NCBI GenBank assembly: GCA_016758905.1
Contig: JAEPQZ010000005.1
Span: 1,116,001-1,180,000 of the forward strand
DNA: 64,000 nt
Source: Umbelopsis isabellina
Lineage: Eukaryota > Mucoromycota > Umbelopsidomycetes > Umbelopsidales > Umbelopsidaceae
Direction: 5' to 3'
The notes below the pieces were generated by a model. That model ran no database searches. It had not been told where the DNA came from and worked only from the letters and a program-made list of their open reading frames with translations. The translations under genes and the position numbers were made by a program. Shown here one piece after another: positions 12,061 through 24,502 of this stretch. How positions within the stretch are numbered: the first letter of the stretch is position 1; each line of letters opens with the position of its first letter.

Positions 12061-12794
12061 TTATATAAAAGTCTTCGTGTTGATTCGGCTAGGAGTCTGT
12101 ACAATGGCAGTTAATAATATTGTTTGAAATTTCTGCAAGCAAAATTCGATAAAATCCTACCAAGATTTTGACAAACTCTTCATAGTTCACCCTACCATCT
12201 CCAGAAACATCGGCAGCATGAACCATTTCTTTAACTTCTTCAGAGGTCATGTTTACACCTTTAAAAGCTTTAGCATATTTGAAATTTTTGTTAAAATGAT
12301 CAGGTTCCTCATTACCTTGGCTTTGCATGTATCGCACAATATCGTCAACCGTTATATTTCCATCTTTATCGCTATCCATAGCTTGGAATACTTCCTCGAA
12401 TGCTGACTCGTGCGAGCCCTTAGCCCGTTGCTGTGCAAAATATTAAGGTTATTGGTATACCAAAATGCTTTCTGATGTAATGGAAGGCAGGCTTACATTT
12501 TCTAGCAAGGCCAGAAAATCTTGAAAATCAACTTTTCCTTTGCCATGCTTATCTGCGGTGCTGATCATGTCTTGGATCTCCTGATCACTATAGGATTTTC
12601 CCAGAGAGCTCATAGCCGCCGCCAACTCACTAGCGGTGACGCCTTTATTTTCAGGGTCCAAAGCCTTGAAACACTCTCGAGCTTCCTCAATCTCGAATTC
12701 ATTCATAGGTTGATGTGCCTTTTCAATGTTATTTGTAAGCTAACATATTGCTGAATTATGTAAAATATACTTGAGTATAGCTTACCATTGCCAT
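12061..12794 (-). CDS. Calmodulin-like EF-hand protein
   Basis: Exons 12794-12786 (MAM), 12718-12497 and 12430 onward. Four EF-hands are visible. Loop 1 ([12 protein letters not shown]) and loop 2 ([13 protein letters not shown]) are degenerate or atypical; loop 3 ([13 protein letters not shown]) and loop 4 ([13 protein letters not shown]) are canonical. About 20 extra residues ([19 protein letters not shown]) sit between EF3 and EF4. The end is ambiguous: reading through gives 190 residues with a stop at 12089. Removing a 64-nt GTAGGA...ACAG segment after VKIL gives a shorter tail ending at 12061. The protein is troponin-C/calmodulin-like but diverged, so a Ca2+-sensor or myosin light-chain role is inference. 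Confidence 0.82.
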
Positions 12795-13643
12795 TTTGAA
12801 AGAAGGAGGTAACTTTGTAAGTTATATGTAAGAGTAGAAGAACAAAACTAGAGTAAAAGTGTTGCTGATCGTCAAGCAAATATGAAAAAATCAAGGTTTA
12901 GGTGGAAAATTGAGATTTTATCCATGCAAAGTGGGAAAAGCGAAATCATAGAAGATTGAGAAATCATCGAAGCACAAATAGAAAACAATCATTTTAAGAG
13001 AATTGCTTTTATCTGTTAGCAATATTACTGATTTAACGTCATAGTGCCCACTTCAATACATATATTCGTAGCAGTCGGTATCATGGCTTATTGAAAACTC
13101 GCTGACAATAATCTTTTTAATGTTTTAGTTTTATTGAAGCGTCACTTATAATACAACAATAAATAGACAAGTTTAATGCTTAGGTTAATGATCTCATTTT
13201 ATTTTCTTGCTAAGCTTTGTGATTCGAAAGATTGATTTGTATGCTTATCGGTTTCGGTTTCCCACTTCATTGCTTTTGATAATTTTGGTCATTTTCGTTC
13301 ATTTTTCCAGCACTCAGCAGGAGCAGATCATACTTCATAGGCTTTAACTATAGAGAACAACGTTAAACAAAGGTCGAGCACCCAATAGATCTCTCAAAAC
13401 TTGTTCATAGTTTTATAGACCTGTCATACAGTAGGATGAAGCTACGAATTGATTTTTGCCTCAATTATCGAAGCAGGAGCAGCATTGCTTGTTCCTGAAA
13501 CTCAATGCCTGACTGCTATTGGACAGTGAAATGGCTGTGTGACTCGCATTTATTTTTTCTTTCCGGTTGCCAAAAAGCGCAATTTCCAAAAAAAAAAAAA
13601 AAAAGTCTTCAAAGAGCTTTCATTCCTTATAACTATACTGGAA
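12795..13643. other. Divergent intergenic region, EF-hand / DEAD-box helicase
   Basis: No coding frame with family character. A poly-A tract lies at about 13588-13604, shortly before the helicase start. It presumably holds both promoters. Confidence 0.5.
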
Positions 13644-15749
13644 ATGTCAATGCAAGTTGCGGCACGATTGATTGCGAGGTCAAATGGCTTCATGGCCACA
13701 GCTGCCTCAGCAAGAAGCTTCTCAGTCATTCCTTTGTCAAGATCCGGACTCAAAGGAACCGGTTTCCTTTCACAGTCACCTGGTAAGTGTTATCTTTACA
13801 GGGCTCATATCAAAGTGATTCCAATTAATTGATTGTTTACAGCCTTGAAGACCATCAGAGCTCAAAAGACCATGGCTAGTTTGATGTCTCACTCGAAAGT
13901 CGGTTACTCTGCCTTCCATACAGCACTTAAAGTCGCAAATGCTGAAGCATCCACCGTCGTTGCAGAGAACGAAACCCCTGTAGCTGAACTTAAGAACTTT
14001 GACGAGATTACTGGACTCAACCCATTGACTCAACAAGCAATCGAAAAAATCTTTCAGTACAAGCAGATGTCCAAAGTTCAAGAAGCCGTGTTGTGTCAAT
14101 TGCCATTGGAGAAAGACATGTTTGTCAAGGCAAAGACAGGAACTGGTAAAACCTTGGCATTCTTAATTCCAGCTTTAGAATCTTCATTTGCTGGACAAAG
14201 TTTCCGCGAAATCAAAGAGTCAGTTGGAACAGCTATCTTGGTAGTGTCTCCTACCAGAGAGCTTGCCCAACAAATCGCCGAAGAAGCCAAGAAACTTACA
14301 AAGTTCTATCCTCTCAAAGTCCACTGTTTGGTGGGTGGTGAGTCCAAGAGAAAGCAAATTCGTGACTTGGACAGAGGCCGCGCAGACATTATTGTCGGAA
14401 CTCCCGGTCGTCTCATTGATATGCTTCGAAGTGTACGACATTTCAAGCGTTCTTGTGAATCGATCAAGACATTGATTTTGGATGAGGCTGATCAACTGTT
14501 GGATATGGGCTTCAAAGATGAAATCCAAGATATTTTGCGAGAGATTCCTGAGAAGCGTCAAACCCTTTTGTTTTCTGCTACACTCACCCCTCACATCCGA
14601 CAAAATATCGTTCAGTTCGCCTTGTCAAAAGATCACACCCTTCTCGACACTGTGGATCCCAATGAAATCAACACAAACCTTCAAGTCAAGCAGGATTACT
14701 ATATTGCACCTTTCGGTGATCAAGCTGCTGTTATCAACGACATTATCTCCAACCGTGCATCTGCACAGAATGGCAAGACAATGGTGTTTTTGCCTACCAC
14801 AAGAATGACAGAAATGTACGCTGAAATCTTTAGAGATTTGATGGGACCCAAACGTGCCAACAACGTATATGAGCTTCATTCCAAGAAGTCGCAAATGCAA
14901 CGAACCAAGATATCTGATCGTTTCAGAGCTGCTCGTCCCGGTTCTGTCCTTTTCACTTCTGATATTTCCGCCCGAGGTGTAGATTACCCTGGAGTCACAT
15001 TGGTACTTCAAATCGGCGTGCCTTCTTCTAGAGAGCAATACATTCACCGTCTTGGTCGAACTGGTCGTGCCGGTAAGGATGGTGAAGGTGTTATCGTGTT
15101 GGCTCCTTTCGAGGAACCTTTCATCCGTAACGATGTTGCCGACTTGCCATTGGAAAGAAAAGACGCCACGGCTGCTCTTGCCAGCTCCGAAGACGCTCGC
15201 GAAGTCATTCATGAAGCTGCTGCGAAATTGGCGCCAAATTTCATTGACGATGCTTACATGTCATTTTTGGGATATTACTCTTCACGTATGCCCGTCCTGA
15301 ACCAACCTCGTTCCGATACTCTTGTACATGCAAAGCAGTTTCTTCACGGATTCGGTGTTACCGAAGTGCCTCACATGAGTCCCAATCTTCTGGCCAAGAT
15401 GGGTTTAAGCTCAAAATCTCGCGACCGTAACAACAACAGCCGTAGCCGTGACAGACCACGATTTGAAAGACGTGATGACCGCCCCCGTCGTCCTAGATTC
15501 GATGACGATGACGAACGTCCTCGTCGACCTAAATATGACAGAGATGATGAACGTCCTCCTCGCCGACCTAGATTCAACGCAGATGGCGACCGTCCTCCCC
15601 GTCGCCCTAGATTCGATAAAGATGATGATCGTTCTATCCGCCCCAGATTTGATAGAGACGAAAATCGCTCAAGACGCCCCAGATTTGAGCAAGATAAAGA
15701 TTTTTCCATCTCTGACAAACCCAGAAGCAAGCGCACATACCGAGACTAG
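13644..15749 (+). CDS. Mitochondrial DEAD-box RNA helicase (Mss116-like)
   Basis: Two exons (13644-13782, 13843-15749) give 681 residues. The first exon encodes an Arg/Ser-rich, acid-free presequence (MSMQVAARLIARSNGF) typical of mitochondrial import. Helicase motifs in order: AKTGTGKT (I), PTRELAQQ (Ia), TPGRLIDML (Ib), LDEADQLLDMGF (II), FSATL (III), TDISARGVDYPGV (V), HRLGRTGRAGK (VI). The C-terminus is an RD-rich tail with about seven RPRF-D-DD-like units, probably RNA binding. Mss116-type enzymes act as ATP-dependent chaperones for mitochondrial intron splicing and translation. The alternative start inside exon 2 would lose the presequence and is disfavoured. Confidence 0.93.
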
Positions 15750-16013
15750 ATACCATGGCTTGCCATGTACAATATCAAAACCTAGAGTCATATTAGTCAC
15801 ATAATGTTTCATATTTCAACTTCAAAACTACATCCCCTACATCTCTCCCCTTCAATGTCTGCATTAAAACAAAGTATTTCTTTTCCTTATAAAATTTGTT
15901 CATTTACAGTATGCTATGCGCTTTATTGTTTTTTCTGTTGTTTGGCGGGAGCTTGATGAGCTATTAGAGAAAAAATTACAGGGTTGCCCATGGATTGCTT
16001 AGAGTTGCTTTTT
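15750..16013. other. Convergent 3' flanks
   Basis: Only 3' untranslated-type sequence between the helicase and ubinuclein stop codons. Confidence 0.5.
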
Positions 16014-17985
16014 CTAATGTGGAGTGGCAGCTGCCGTCTTATCTTCCTTCTTCTGTAGTCTCACTTTGTATTGACTGTATTGACGGCTCATATCGTAGGT
16101 TGTCATCCAGCCATCCGGGAAGCAAGGCATCAGCTGCGGAGCAGTTAGCGTCAGTATGAGTCAAGCGGGTTTAAAAAATTAATAGTTCAAAGAGTACTTA
16201 CGCGCTGATACATTTGTTTTCGTGCCGTGGTTTCCGAGATTTGATCCTGCGAGCTGTTGAGGATTTTGCTACAACGGAAATTAGCACGGGCAGTCCAAAG
16301 CCGCTAATGAACACCAGAGTCCAAATTACCTTAGGTCGTTCTTAAGATTGGTTCTGGCTCCTTCAGCCTGCATAATATTATACAATGTCTTTCTCGTCTC
16401 TTCATTAAACCTGAATTTGGTAGCTGCTTGATCACCTTCTGCATTTGCACCACCGTCCTTATTATCTTCCTTCTTCTCCTGCAAGTAAGTGAGAAACCCA
16501 GTCAGCTTCGATTTCAGACCACATTGAGACACAATTGCATACGGGAACCTACATCATTATTAGTTTCTTCACCTTCTGCAGTACCACCTTTCTGAGTCTC
16601 GCCATCTTTTGCCTCTTTCGCTTCTACAATGAGTAGTACTTAGTAAAGCAATATTGATACTAAATATCTTGAACAGTTGAAGACTCACTTGCTACTTGCT
16701 CAGCATGTTGCTTGAGCTGCACGGGCATAGCTTCGTCAACTTGTTGTTTAAGTAGCGGGATCATATTATCAATCTCTGTTTGCAGTTCTTCGATTCGAAC
16801 TGGAGCAAGTTGTTTGAGCAAAAATTTCTAAAAAACCAAGTAAAGTCAGTATGGTTACATTAGATAACGTTCATGTTGGATACCTTACCCGCAAAGTGAA
16901 TCGGTTATAGGGCAAAATGGCCATCAAATGGTTGACAAAGTTCTCTTCAGCACAGTTCTGCTGACGAAACACTATTGATCCAGCAGCCAAAACTGTCGGT
17001 CGCAAGTTTGGTGGGAATTTGGATTTGACAGCAAAGTCCTCTACAAAAATACAAGCATGACAAACATTAGTCCATGTTTTACCCTTCAGGCGTTAAATAT
17101 GTTTTAACTGACCTTTTCCGGCATCCTCCTTGAGCTGTTGCATGATCTTTTCCACTTGAGGATCTAATGGGAATAACTTTACCGGTTTGTTGGCTTTCTT
17201 CATTTTTGGTTCCGGTGTAGGAGAGGCTTGTGGAGCATCTGTTGTAGATGCGTTGGCACCAGCGCTGGCAACGTGAGAAGTCGGCCCGCCGTCCTTTTCA
17301 CTGTCCTGAGCTTGTGCTGATTTGTCGGCAGCATCGCCATTTGTCATTACCGTATCCTCGTTCTTGACTCCATCGCTGGCTGCTGATGGCTTTTTCTTTG
17401 CTAAATCGGGCTTCTTGCTGGGAGATGCAGTTGGATCTTCCAACTTTGATTTCTTTTTCTTTTGACTATCATCCTTTGCTGATCCTTCACCAGCATCCGG
17501 TTTTCTTTTCTTCGCTTGAGTAGACGTGGCTGTGCCTTTAACCACCGGCTTTTTCGTTACTGATTTCTTGACTGATTTGGTTTTACCATCTCCTTCTGTT
17601 TCCGAGTGGGATTGATCTGATGGATCAGCCAAGCCTTTCTTTTTCACGGTTAACTTCTTGGATGTTACTCTACTTTCAGCAGCCTTCTTACTGGCTTTCT
17701 TTTTCCTGTCATTAGAACACGTTAGCATGTCTTTGTTTTCAGTTCGATGCATTATCATCGCGAGCTGACTTACTCTTCTTCATCTTCCAACGGCCCATGG
17801 TAAACAAAAAATCCGTCGTGTTTTTTCGAAGAGTATGCGTACGAATCATCCAGTAGCATGTCGCTATCATCAATAAAGGGATCATCAACGTCGTACTCGT
17901 TATCTGGCAGTTTTTTACGATTGGCAGGCTAGAAAAGACATTTATATATTAGCAACAAAAATTTCAATGTATTTCGTTGTTGTGC

Positions 17986-18025
<40 letters not shown>

Positions 18026-18374
18026 ACTAGCTAGTAAGTAGGTGACAACTTACACCTGAGGAATCCTCGTCGTCTTCTTCCAGAGTATACTTTGCGCTCC
18101 TTGCTAGCAAACTTTGAAAGAAACTATCTTCTTTTGACGGCTCCGGTGGCTTTTCAGCGTGAATGTCAGAATCGGGAGGTGCGTCGGCATCCATAGAGCT
18201 GTCGTCTTTTGATGGTTGGACAGCTTTTCGAAGCAATTCTGCATAAGAAATAACAGTGCCTGGGGCTTTCTCTTTCAAATTGACATGTATACGGATTGTA
18301 CGTGATGGAGCCAATTTTATGGGCGAGTCAACTGTGGATGCTGGCGAGTCGGCCTGTGATTCAGGCGTTGCCAT
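16014..18374 (-). CDS. HPC2: Ubinuclein/Hpc2-type subunit of the HIR histone chaperone
   Basis: Nine exons (18374-18054, 17928-17774, 17705-17113, 17040-16889, 16827-16689, 16623-16553, 16478-16330, 16268-16202, 16133-16014) give 588 residues. The Hpc2-related domain is clear at residues ~110-160: EYDVDDPFIDDSDMLLDDSY, then SSKKHDGFFVYHGPL. A Lys-rich linker follows. Residues ~355-588 match the ubinuclein middle domain: FPPNLRPTVLAAGSI, ENFVNHLMAILPYNRFTL, then long helices to the end. Known role: the HRD binds the H3-H4 dimer (H3.3 in animals) within HIR/HIRA for replication-independent deposition. Intron 1 carries a (GT)n microsatellite. Confidence 0.93.
17979..18024. repeat. (GT)n microsatellite in HPC2 intron 1
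   Basis: An uninterrupted TG/GT dinucleotide run of roughly 35-40 nt preceded by GTGCGTGCG units. It lies wholly within the first intron of the ubinuclein gene, so length changes would not alter coding sequence. Confidence 0.9.
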
Positions 18375-19998
18375 TTTGGAAGGTGGAAGTGTTTGGCAGC
18401 GGGAGGCGACGTGAAGACCGCCCTTTATTTTTTTTATAGAGCGGCAACTCCACTGAAACGCTCAGGTCAAGCCTGGTTAGGCAAGATCAAAGTCACTTCA
18501 TCACGAGTGCCGCTTCAATATCCGGAGATGCGAGCTATATATATAAGCTGAAATCTGCTACGAACGTGAGCTGATACCAGATTTGAACGAGTGACATCCC
18601 TTCGTTTGCTCGCTCATATCTTTGAATGATGTGTATAGCAACTCTACCTCGTTACCAAATGTTCTATGGTAATTCTGCTGATGCCATACATATGGTATTT
18701 CGTGTGTAACGCAAAATGATCATCGAACAACAATTAAGCATTCACGTTCTGATAATTGAAGAATTGCTTATTCCTTTCGAATGGCCATTACTGATGCAAA
18801 GGTATCTACATAGCCTCCCAAATATTTAGCCATGAGTGTACTCTATCTATCAGCCGATTTGTTATTTCACACGGAATCTCGTGGGTTTCTTTTATTTTGA
18901 TTTCTATGTACAGTCCCTAACACGACAAATGCCAGATGTTATTATTTGAGTACTTATATGTCAGGCAATTCCTATTATGCATTGGCTGAGAATAACAATC
19001 ATTGCGTTCAAAACGCATCCAGTGTATATGTCGGGGTCATTGGTAATATGAATTGCACACTCCGGATCGGCCCATCACCTAAGCTCGGTATATCAGGAGC
19101 CAGAAAGTCGTACAATCATCATGTGATAGCTGTATTCTTGAACTATGTGGTGGAGTAAAGCAATTTTTGTACGTGTTGGATTTTTTAATGCTGAATGTGC
19201 CATGGATTCTAGGCGCGCCTGTCCGTGGAACCCTTGTCTATAACAATTATATTGCATCTGACACCTGGCGGCGCCATGCAATTTTTTTTTTGTCCCTATA
19301 CGAAAGCACATTCATGTCAAGGTCAGCGCAAAAGCTGGATGATCTAGAACTAAAGTACATATATCTAGGATATTAATAAGAGCATTTGCTTGACACGGCT
19401 CTTTCATGGGCTGCTTACTTTGTTGTGGGGCACACACACCTCTCAGACATATTGCGGGGTTGAATCAAGCCCAACCTCTTTAGCACCAACAGTAGCTCAG
19501 ACCATATTTCAAGATGCTCAGCTGATATATTGGCAAACTGTTAGTCGTATCACCCATCGTATTCTCTGGTATTTAACGAAATTTATTATTTATATTCTAT
19601 AGTAACAAGTATTTGTGTCAGGGCATGAATGCTGCGCTCAAACCATGGGCTGACTGACACGGTCTCTGATTGGCTGAAGCATTTCGGAAACCATCCAGCA
19701 CCATTATTTTCGTGAAGTCATCGGAATTTATAGTACCGCATATACAAGCTTACTCAGTTTCCACCCTGCGTTAACGGAAATGTATTTCCTTTTTTCAAGG
19801 TCTCATAATTTTTTTTTTCCATTAGTTTATCTTTTCTCATTTTACATAACTCATTTAAATTGCTATTGTAAATTGACTGATTAATTGTATTCTTGCAATT
19901 GCATTCAGTCCTTCTACACCCCAATCCGCCCATCTGCTCAATTAGTAGTATCTGCTAGTTCAGTTTAACAACAACTTCCTACATTTCCACTTTAGAAA
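18375..19998. other. Divergent intergenic region, HPC2 / FZO1
   Basis: About 1.6 kb without a supported gene. ORFs of 60-72 codons at 18946-19602 have no domain features or splice logic. A TATATATATAAG stretch (18535-18546) lies about 165 bp upstream of the HPC2 start. A pyrimidine-rich leader precedes the FZO1 ATG. Confidence 0.5.
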
Positions 19999-22563
19999 AT
20001 GGCTGCTCAATATCTTGGAGCGAAGGGAAGCTCAGCTTCGTCATTCACGCAACAAAAGATTCGTCATTTATCCGGGGATCAGACTTCGACTCCTGATTAC
20101 TTTGGTGTAGGAAAACGTTCGGAAATCTGGAACCCTCACCGTGAGCAACCGGCAAAGTCGCCGGCTACTACTGGCGCTACCAACGTTCAACAACATCGAC
20201 TCAATGTTCAACAGGAGCAACAGATTTTTGCTGATAAGAGCACTCGCTTGTTAGAGCTTCTTACCAAGACCTCAAGTGTCATCAGTGACTTGAGAGAATT
20301 TAACGGTCGCCATATGGTATATTACCCCAAAATTGCTGCCGCAACCAATGGAACTGATCATGTCAGTTTACAGCGCCAAGCACTCGAGCGATCACAAACT
20401 TTGATTAATTTACCTGTCGAGCCCGAATTAAAACGACACATGCTTAAGCGTTCTAACTCCTTGGGCGGCACTGAAGTTGAGCAAACTCATGCTCAAAATG
20501 CCTCTGACAATCACCGTATCTTGACTTCCGATGTCGCAAATGCATTCCGTTCCAAGCTGAATGTTTTGAATTTGGATGTTAAGGTTGGTCATCAAATGGC
20601 CAATGTCAACAGTCTCGCCCAAGAATCTATTACTGCTTTACTCGAAGAGCGCTTGGCTCAAAGCATCGCACATATTGAAAAAATTCACAAGCGTGTTGCC
20701 GACACTTCGTCCAAGGTCCTTGTTACTGGTGATTTGAACGCTGGAAAATCCACTTTCGTCAACGCTTTGTTGAAGCGTGAGATTTTACCCAGCGATCAGC
20801 AACCGTGCACCAGCACCTTCTGTGAAGTTTTGGATGCTACAATCAACGATGGCGTTGAACAAGCCCACGCTGTTCGTGATGTTGCAGCCTATAACCGAAC
20901 CGATCCTTCTACATATGATGTCATCGAGCTTAGACACTTGTACAAGACTGTTATTGAAGAAGATACTCCTTACAAGATGCTCAAGGTCTACACCACTGAC
21001 CGTCGTCAAACGGAAGAAAGTCTTTTGCACAATGGTGTTGTTGATATCGCCTTGATTGATTCACCAGGATTGAACACCGACTCTATCAAGACAACCGCTG
21101 TCTTTGCTCGTCAAGAAGAAATTGATGTTGTTGTTTTTGTTGTTAGTGCCGAAAATCATTTTACCCTTTCGGTAAGTTTTTCATTTATGCCGCCGTTGCT
21201 GAACACCTGCATATAACTGACTCTTGTCATCGTTTAGGGCAAGGAATTCCTTTGGAATGCTGCTAACGAAAAGGCACACATTTTCATCGTTGTCAACAGA
21301 TTTGACAGCATTAGAGATAAGGAACGCTGCAAACGCCTTATTCTTGAACAGATCCGTCAACTTTCACCCGCTACTTATGCGGATGCCGATGACCTCGTTC
21401 ATTTCGTCAGCGCTGGTAGCGTCGATCTTGAGGAAGGCTCACACAAGCTTGACCCTGAAGAATTTGCTCGTTTGGAAGAACGTCTTCGCGCGTTTGTTCT
21501 TGAAAACCGCGTAAAGTCCAAACTTTCTCCTGCAAAGAACTACTTGTTGAATGTACTCTCCGACCTCCATGTTCTCTCTGAGTCTAACCATGAAGAGGCC
21601 AACAAAGATCTTCAACACGCATCCTCTGAACTTGAAGCAGACAAGCCAGCTTACGAACGTTTGTTGGCTGCCCGTGATCATATTTTTGATCAAATTGAAC
21701 GCATTGCTGAAGATTCTGTTCGAGGCTTGCAAACCCTCGCCAACACTCGCCTTGACACCGCTGTTGAACAAATCGAAAGCGCCATTTCCAACTTGGAATA
21801 TCCTGGTCTCTTCTTGATCTGGCAATATGCTCAAGATGTTGCCGATTCCATGGCCCACTCTCTTCAAAAGGAGGTCAAGGCTTTGGAAGCATATGCCAAG
21901 GATAAGACCCATGAAACCATTGGTCAAATCCATGAACTTGGAACCACTGAAATCGGTGAATATTCTCAAATCGTTGATGTTGATAGCATGTTCCTCAAGA
22001 GCCGTGATAGACGCATCTTTGTTGAAATTGAAGCCACTGATTTCTTCGATATCGACTTCAACGACAAATTCTCCGTCCTGTCTGTTTCCCTTGGTGCCGC
22101 AACCATGGTAGGCGGCCGAGTCATGGGCGTCAAGAACGTCGTTTCCAGCATCTGGAATGTTTCCAATGTTGTTGGCGTTACCAATGTTCGTCGCTGGATG
22201 GTTCCTGTCATGGGCTTTGCTGGTGTTGGTCTCGTCGTTTATGTCGTTTCTGATATGCGCCATGCTGTTGAACGCAAGCTTGCTCGCAAGTTCAAGGCTG
22301 CAGTTAAGGACTCTAACCACAATGAAGGACAAAGCTATCGCATTGCTCGCGCTTCCCGCAAGACTCTACGTGTCGAAGGATGGGAACTTCAAACCCGCTT
22401 CCAAAAGGCTGTGGATCAAAAGGAGAAGATGCGCAGTGATATGGTCAAGAAAGCACAAATGTCCGAAGAGGCCATGAAGTACTTTTCCAACGTCATCACC
22501 ACTGCCACTGAAGTGCGTTCCAAGGTTGAAGCTGTCAACACGCAAGAAGTCTGCAAACTATAA
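19999..22563 (+). CDS. FZO1: Mitofusin Fzo1 (outer-membrane fusion GTPase)
   Basis: Two exons (19999-21171, 21238-22563) give 832 residues, near the ~855 of yeast Fzo1. The dynamin-type GTPase has G1 GDLNAGKST (~residue 244), G2 in QPCTSTF, G3 DSPGL and G4 VNRFD. The intron falls between the switch region and G4. Helical bundle/coiled-coil segments flank a paired hydrophobic region near residues 680-735 (VSLGAATMVGGRVMGV, then VPVMGFAGVGLVVYVVSD). A C-terminal heptad region ends at EVCKL. It tethers and fuses mitochondrial outer membranes. Confidence 0.95.
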
Positions 22564-22926
22564 ATGGGCTCCAAACCCCTATATATTTTCCCATCCAACC
22601 AGACTCTAAAAAACGAAAAAATCAAAATCCAAAAAGAAATTGAAAACCCACATATATTTATCATCAGTATTACTGCGAAGGAGCTCTCGCACTTTCGTTT
22701 TCTTACAACACCCCTCATCCTCTTTTTGCTTCATTTATTATCCAACCTGTATTTTCTCATTCTATCAGTTCTTTATCTTTCCCAAATCCCCCAATATTCC
22801 CATTTCATCTCCAAACATATGCTTTAGCTCTTTCTCTTTTACAAAAATATGCTCTACTTGGGCAATAGATAAAAAAGCGTTTATTTATATGAAAATGATT
22901 TTGCAAATCGGTGTGGTTGGGGACCA
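22564..22926. other. Convergent 3' flanks, FZO1 / PIG-U
   Basis: Pyrimidine- and AT-rich untranslated-type DNA. Overlapping ORFs here are low complexity and not supported. Confidence 0.5.
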
Positions 22927-24502
22927 TCATCGTTGTATAACTTCTTTGCCAAGGGCTTGAGGATTAGCAATATCAAATGATCGACGAAGCATGGCGTATA
23001 CCACATCAATAAGCAAAAGCACTTGTCCCAGATTATAGACAAGCGTGATGGCATAGAAGAAATTCGCATTGCCACTACCAGCATAGATCCACAGGTGCCA
23101 GAAAATCGGCGCCAAAGTAGCTGAGTACAAGAAGAGGTTGGCTATCAAAAAGCCATAGCGCGTGTCTTTCATGACGAAAACGAGGTGTTAGTGACATAAA
23201 TGGTGAAAGGTAAAGTCGTGCTGTGATATCTTACATTTGAAGATTTCGCCATGGACTGGAAGCAAGCCAAGGTACAGAGCCGCATCACCGATCGATGGGT
23301 AGCTTTTGAAGATAGACATGATACCACTGAGCACGATAACAACAAAAATAGGGTGCTCTCTAAAGCGGATGCATAATGGCGCAGCAAAGATGAACGCATG
23401 AAGTTGAAATACGACGAGGAAAAAGTTTCGAAATTGGTCAAACATCTCGATGAAAAAGTACCAGAACATGCCAATGTTGGGCGTCAGGTCAGTCAAACAC
23501 AAGCTGGAAAATGTCAGGTAAGATTTAGCACAAGAAGGTAATGCCACTTCATATTGGCGGAAAAGAGCTTACATCGTTCCATAGGTAGAATAAAGGTAAT
23601 CCCAAGAGCCCGTGAGTATATAGGATGCAATCAACAACATAGCAAGGGAAGATACAAAGTACATGGCCGAAACTTGAACTTGCTTTCCCAAGCTTAGTTG
23701 ATGTGGTGCCCAATTGTAGGTGATGAGTACCATTGGTGGCATAAGCATAGCCGGGTAGCAACTCAAGTATGAGGCAAGGGCAATCCACAGCATACTATGG
23801 ATTGTTTTACCTAACAGTGATGTTTGAATTAATGCAAACATACATCCCAACATTTACTATTACAAATAGCGTACCTTTGAGTGCATATGCTAAAGAAAGT
23901 ACAATGCTCAAATTTGTGAACAAAATAGTCGATTTGGAGACACAGGACGCGATAGTCAATGGATTGAACAAATATAAGGCTGCGACTGTCCAGGGATCAA
24001 TATCTTTTTTGCCTTTCTCGACCTGTAATGTTGGAAACTTTTCATATATGCGCTGTTTGTCGTATGTGATGATCGTCAACAGATAGCCTATATACGTATC
24101 CACCGCAGCGTATACTATTGGTATCACTGACGAAGGCAGTGTCGAAATTGCATTGAATAGAACAAGCAGAAATGGTGGCTACGGTATATCATTAGTTCAA
24201 ATGGCAAGCGATATGTATATATATCTTCGATGAGATGTACCTGATGAAAAATGCCTCCGTCGTACGGTGGAACACTATGTTGGTATAAATACAAGCCTTC
24301 AGTCACTGCAACAGCGAGTTAAGTTTGTAGTTTCTAAGCGCAATAACAACGTTCGGAACAAATTCAGCTTACATCGCTTGAAGCTCGTTATGGGCGTCAC
24401 GACTTCCACTCGTGTAGCAAGTGTGTTGGCAATGGCAGGTAGATTAAAAAGCCACAGGCGCAAAATGAACGCCAGTAAGAGTATAAACAAAGACTTTTCC
24501 AT
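22927..24502 (-). CDS. GAB1: GPI transamidase subunit PIG-U/Gab1
   Basis: Six exons (24502-24373, 24305-24241, 24178-23875, 23810-23573, 23503-23235, 23165-22927) give 414 residues, close to human PIG-U (435) and yeast Gab1 (394). The N-terminus (MEKSLFILLLAFILRLWLF) is the first of about 8-10 membrane segments. Family features: TEGLYLYQHSVPPYDGGIFHQ-type luminal loop, LYLFNPLTIASCVSKSTI, SLCLTDLTPNIGMFWYFFIE and FRNFFLVVFQ with adjoining helices. In the ER it helps the GPI transamidase recognise lipid and attach the anchor to C-terminal signals. All splice joins keep frame. Confidence 0.94.

Noticed and set aside
21439-22332. 297-codon minus-strand ORF
   Set aside because: Antisense to FZO1 exon 2; composition is that of reversed coding sequence with no recognisable family.
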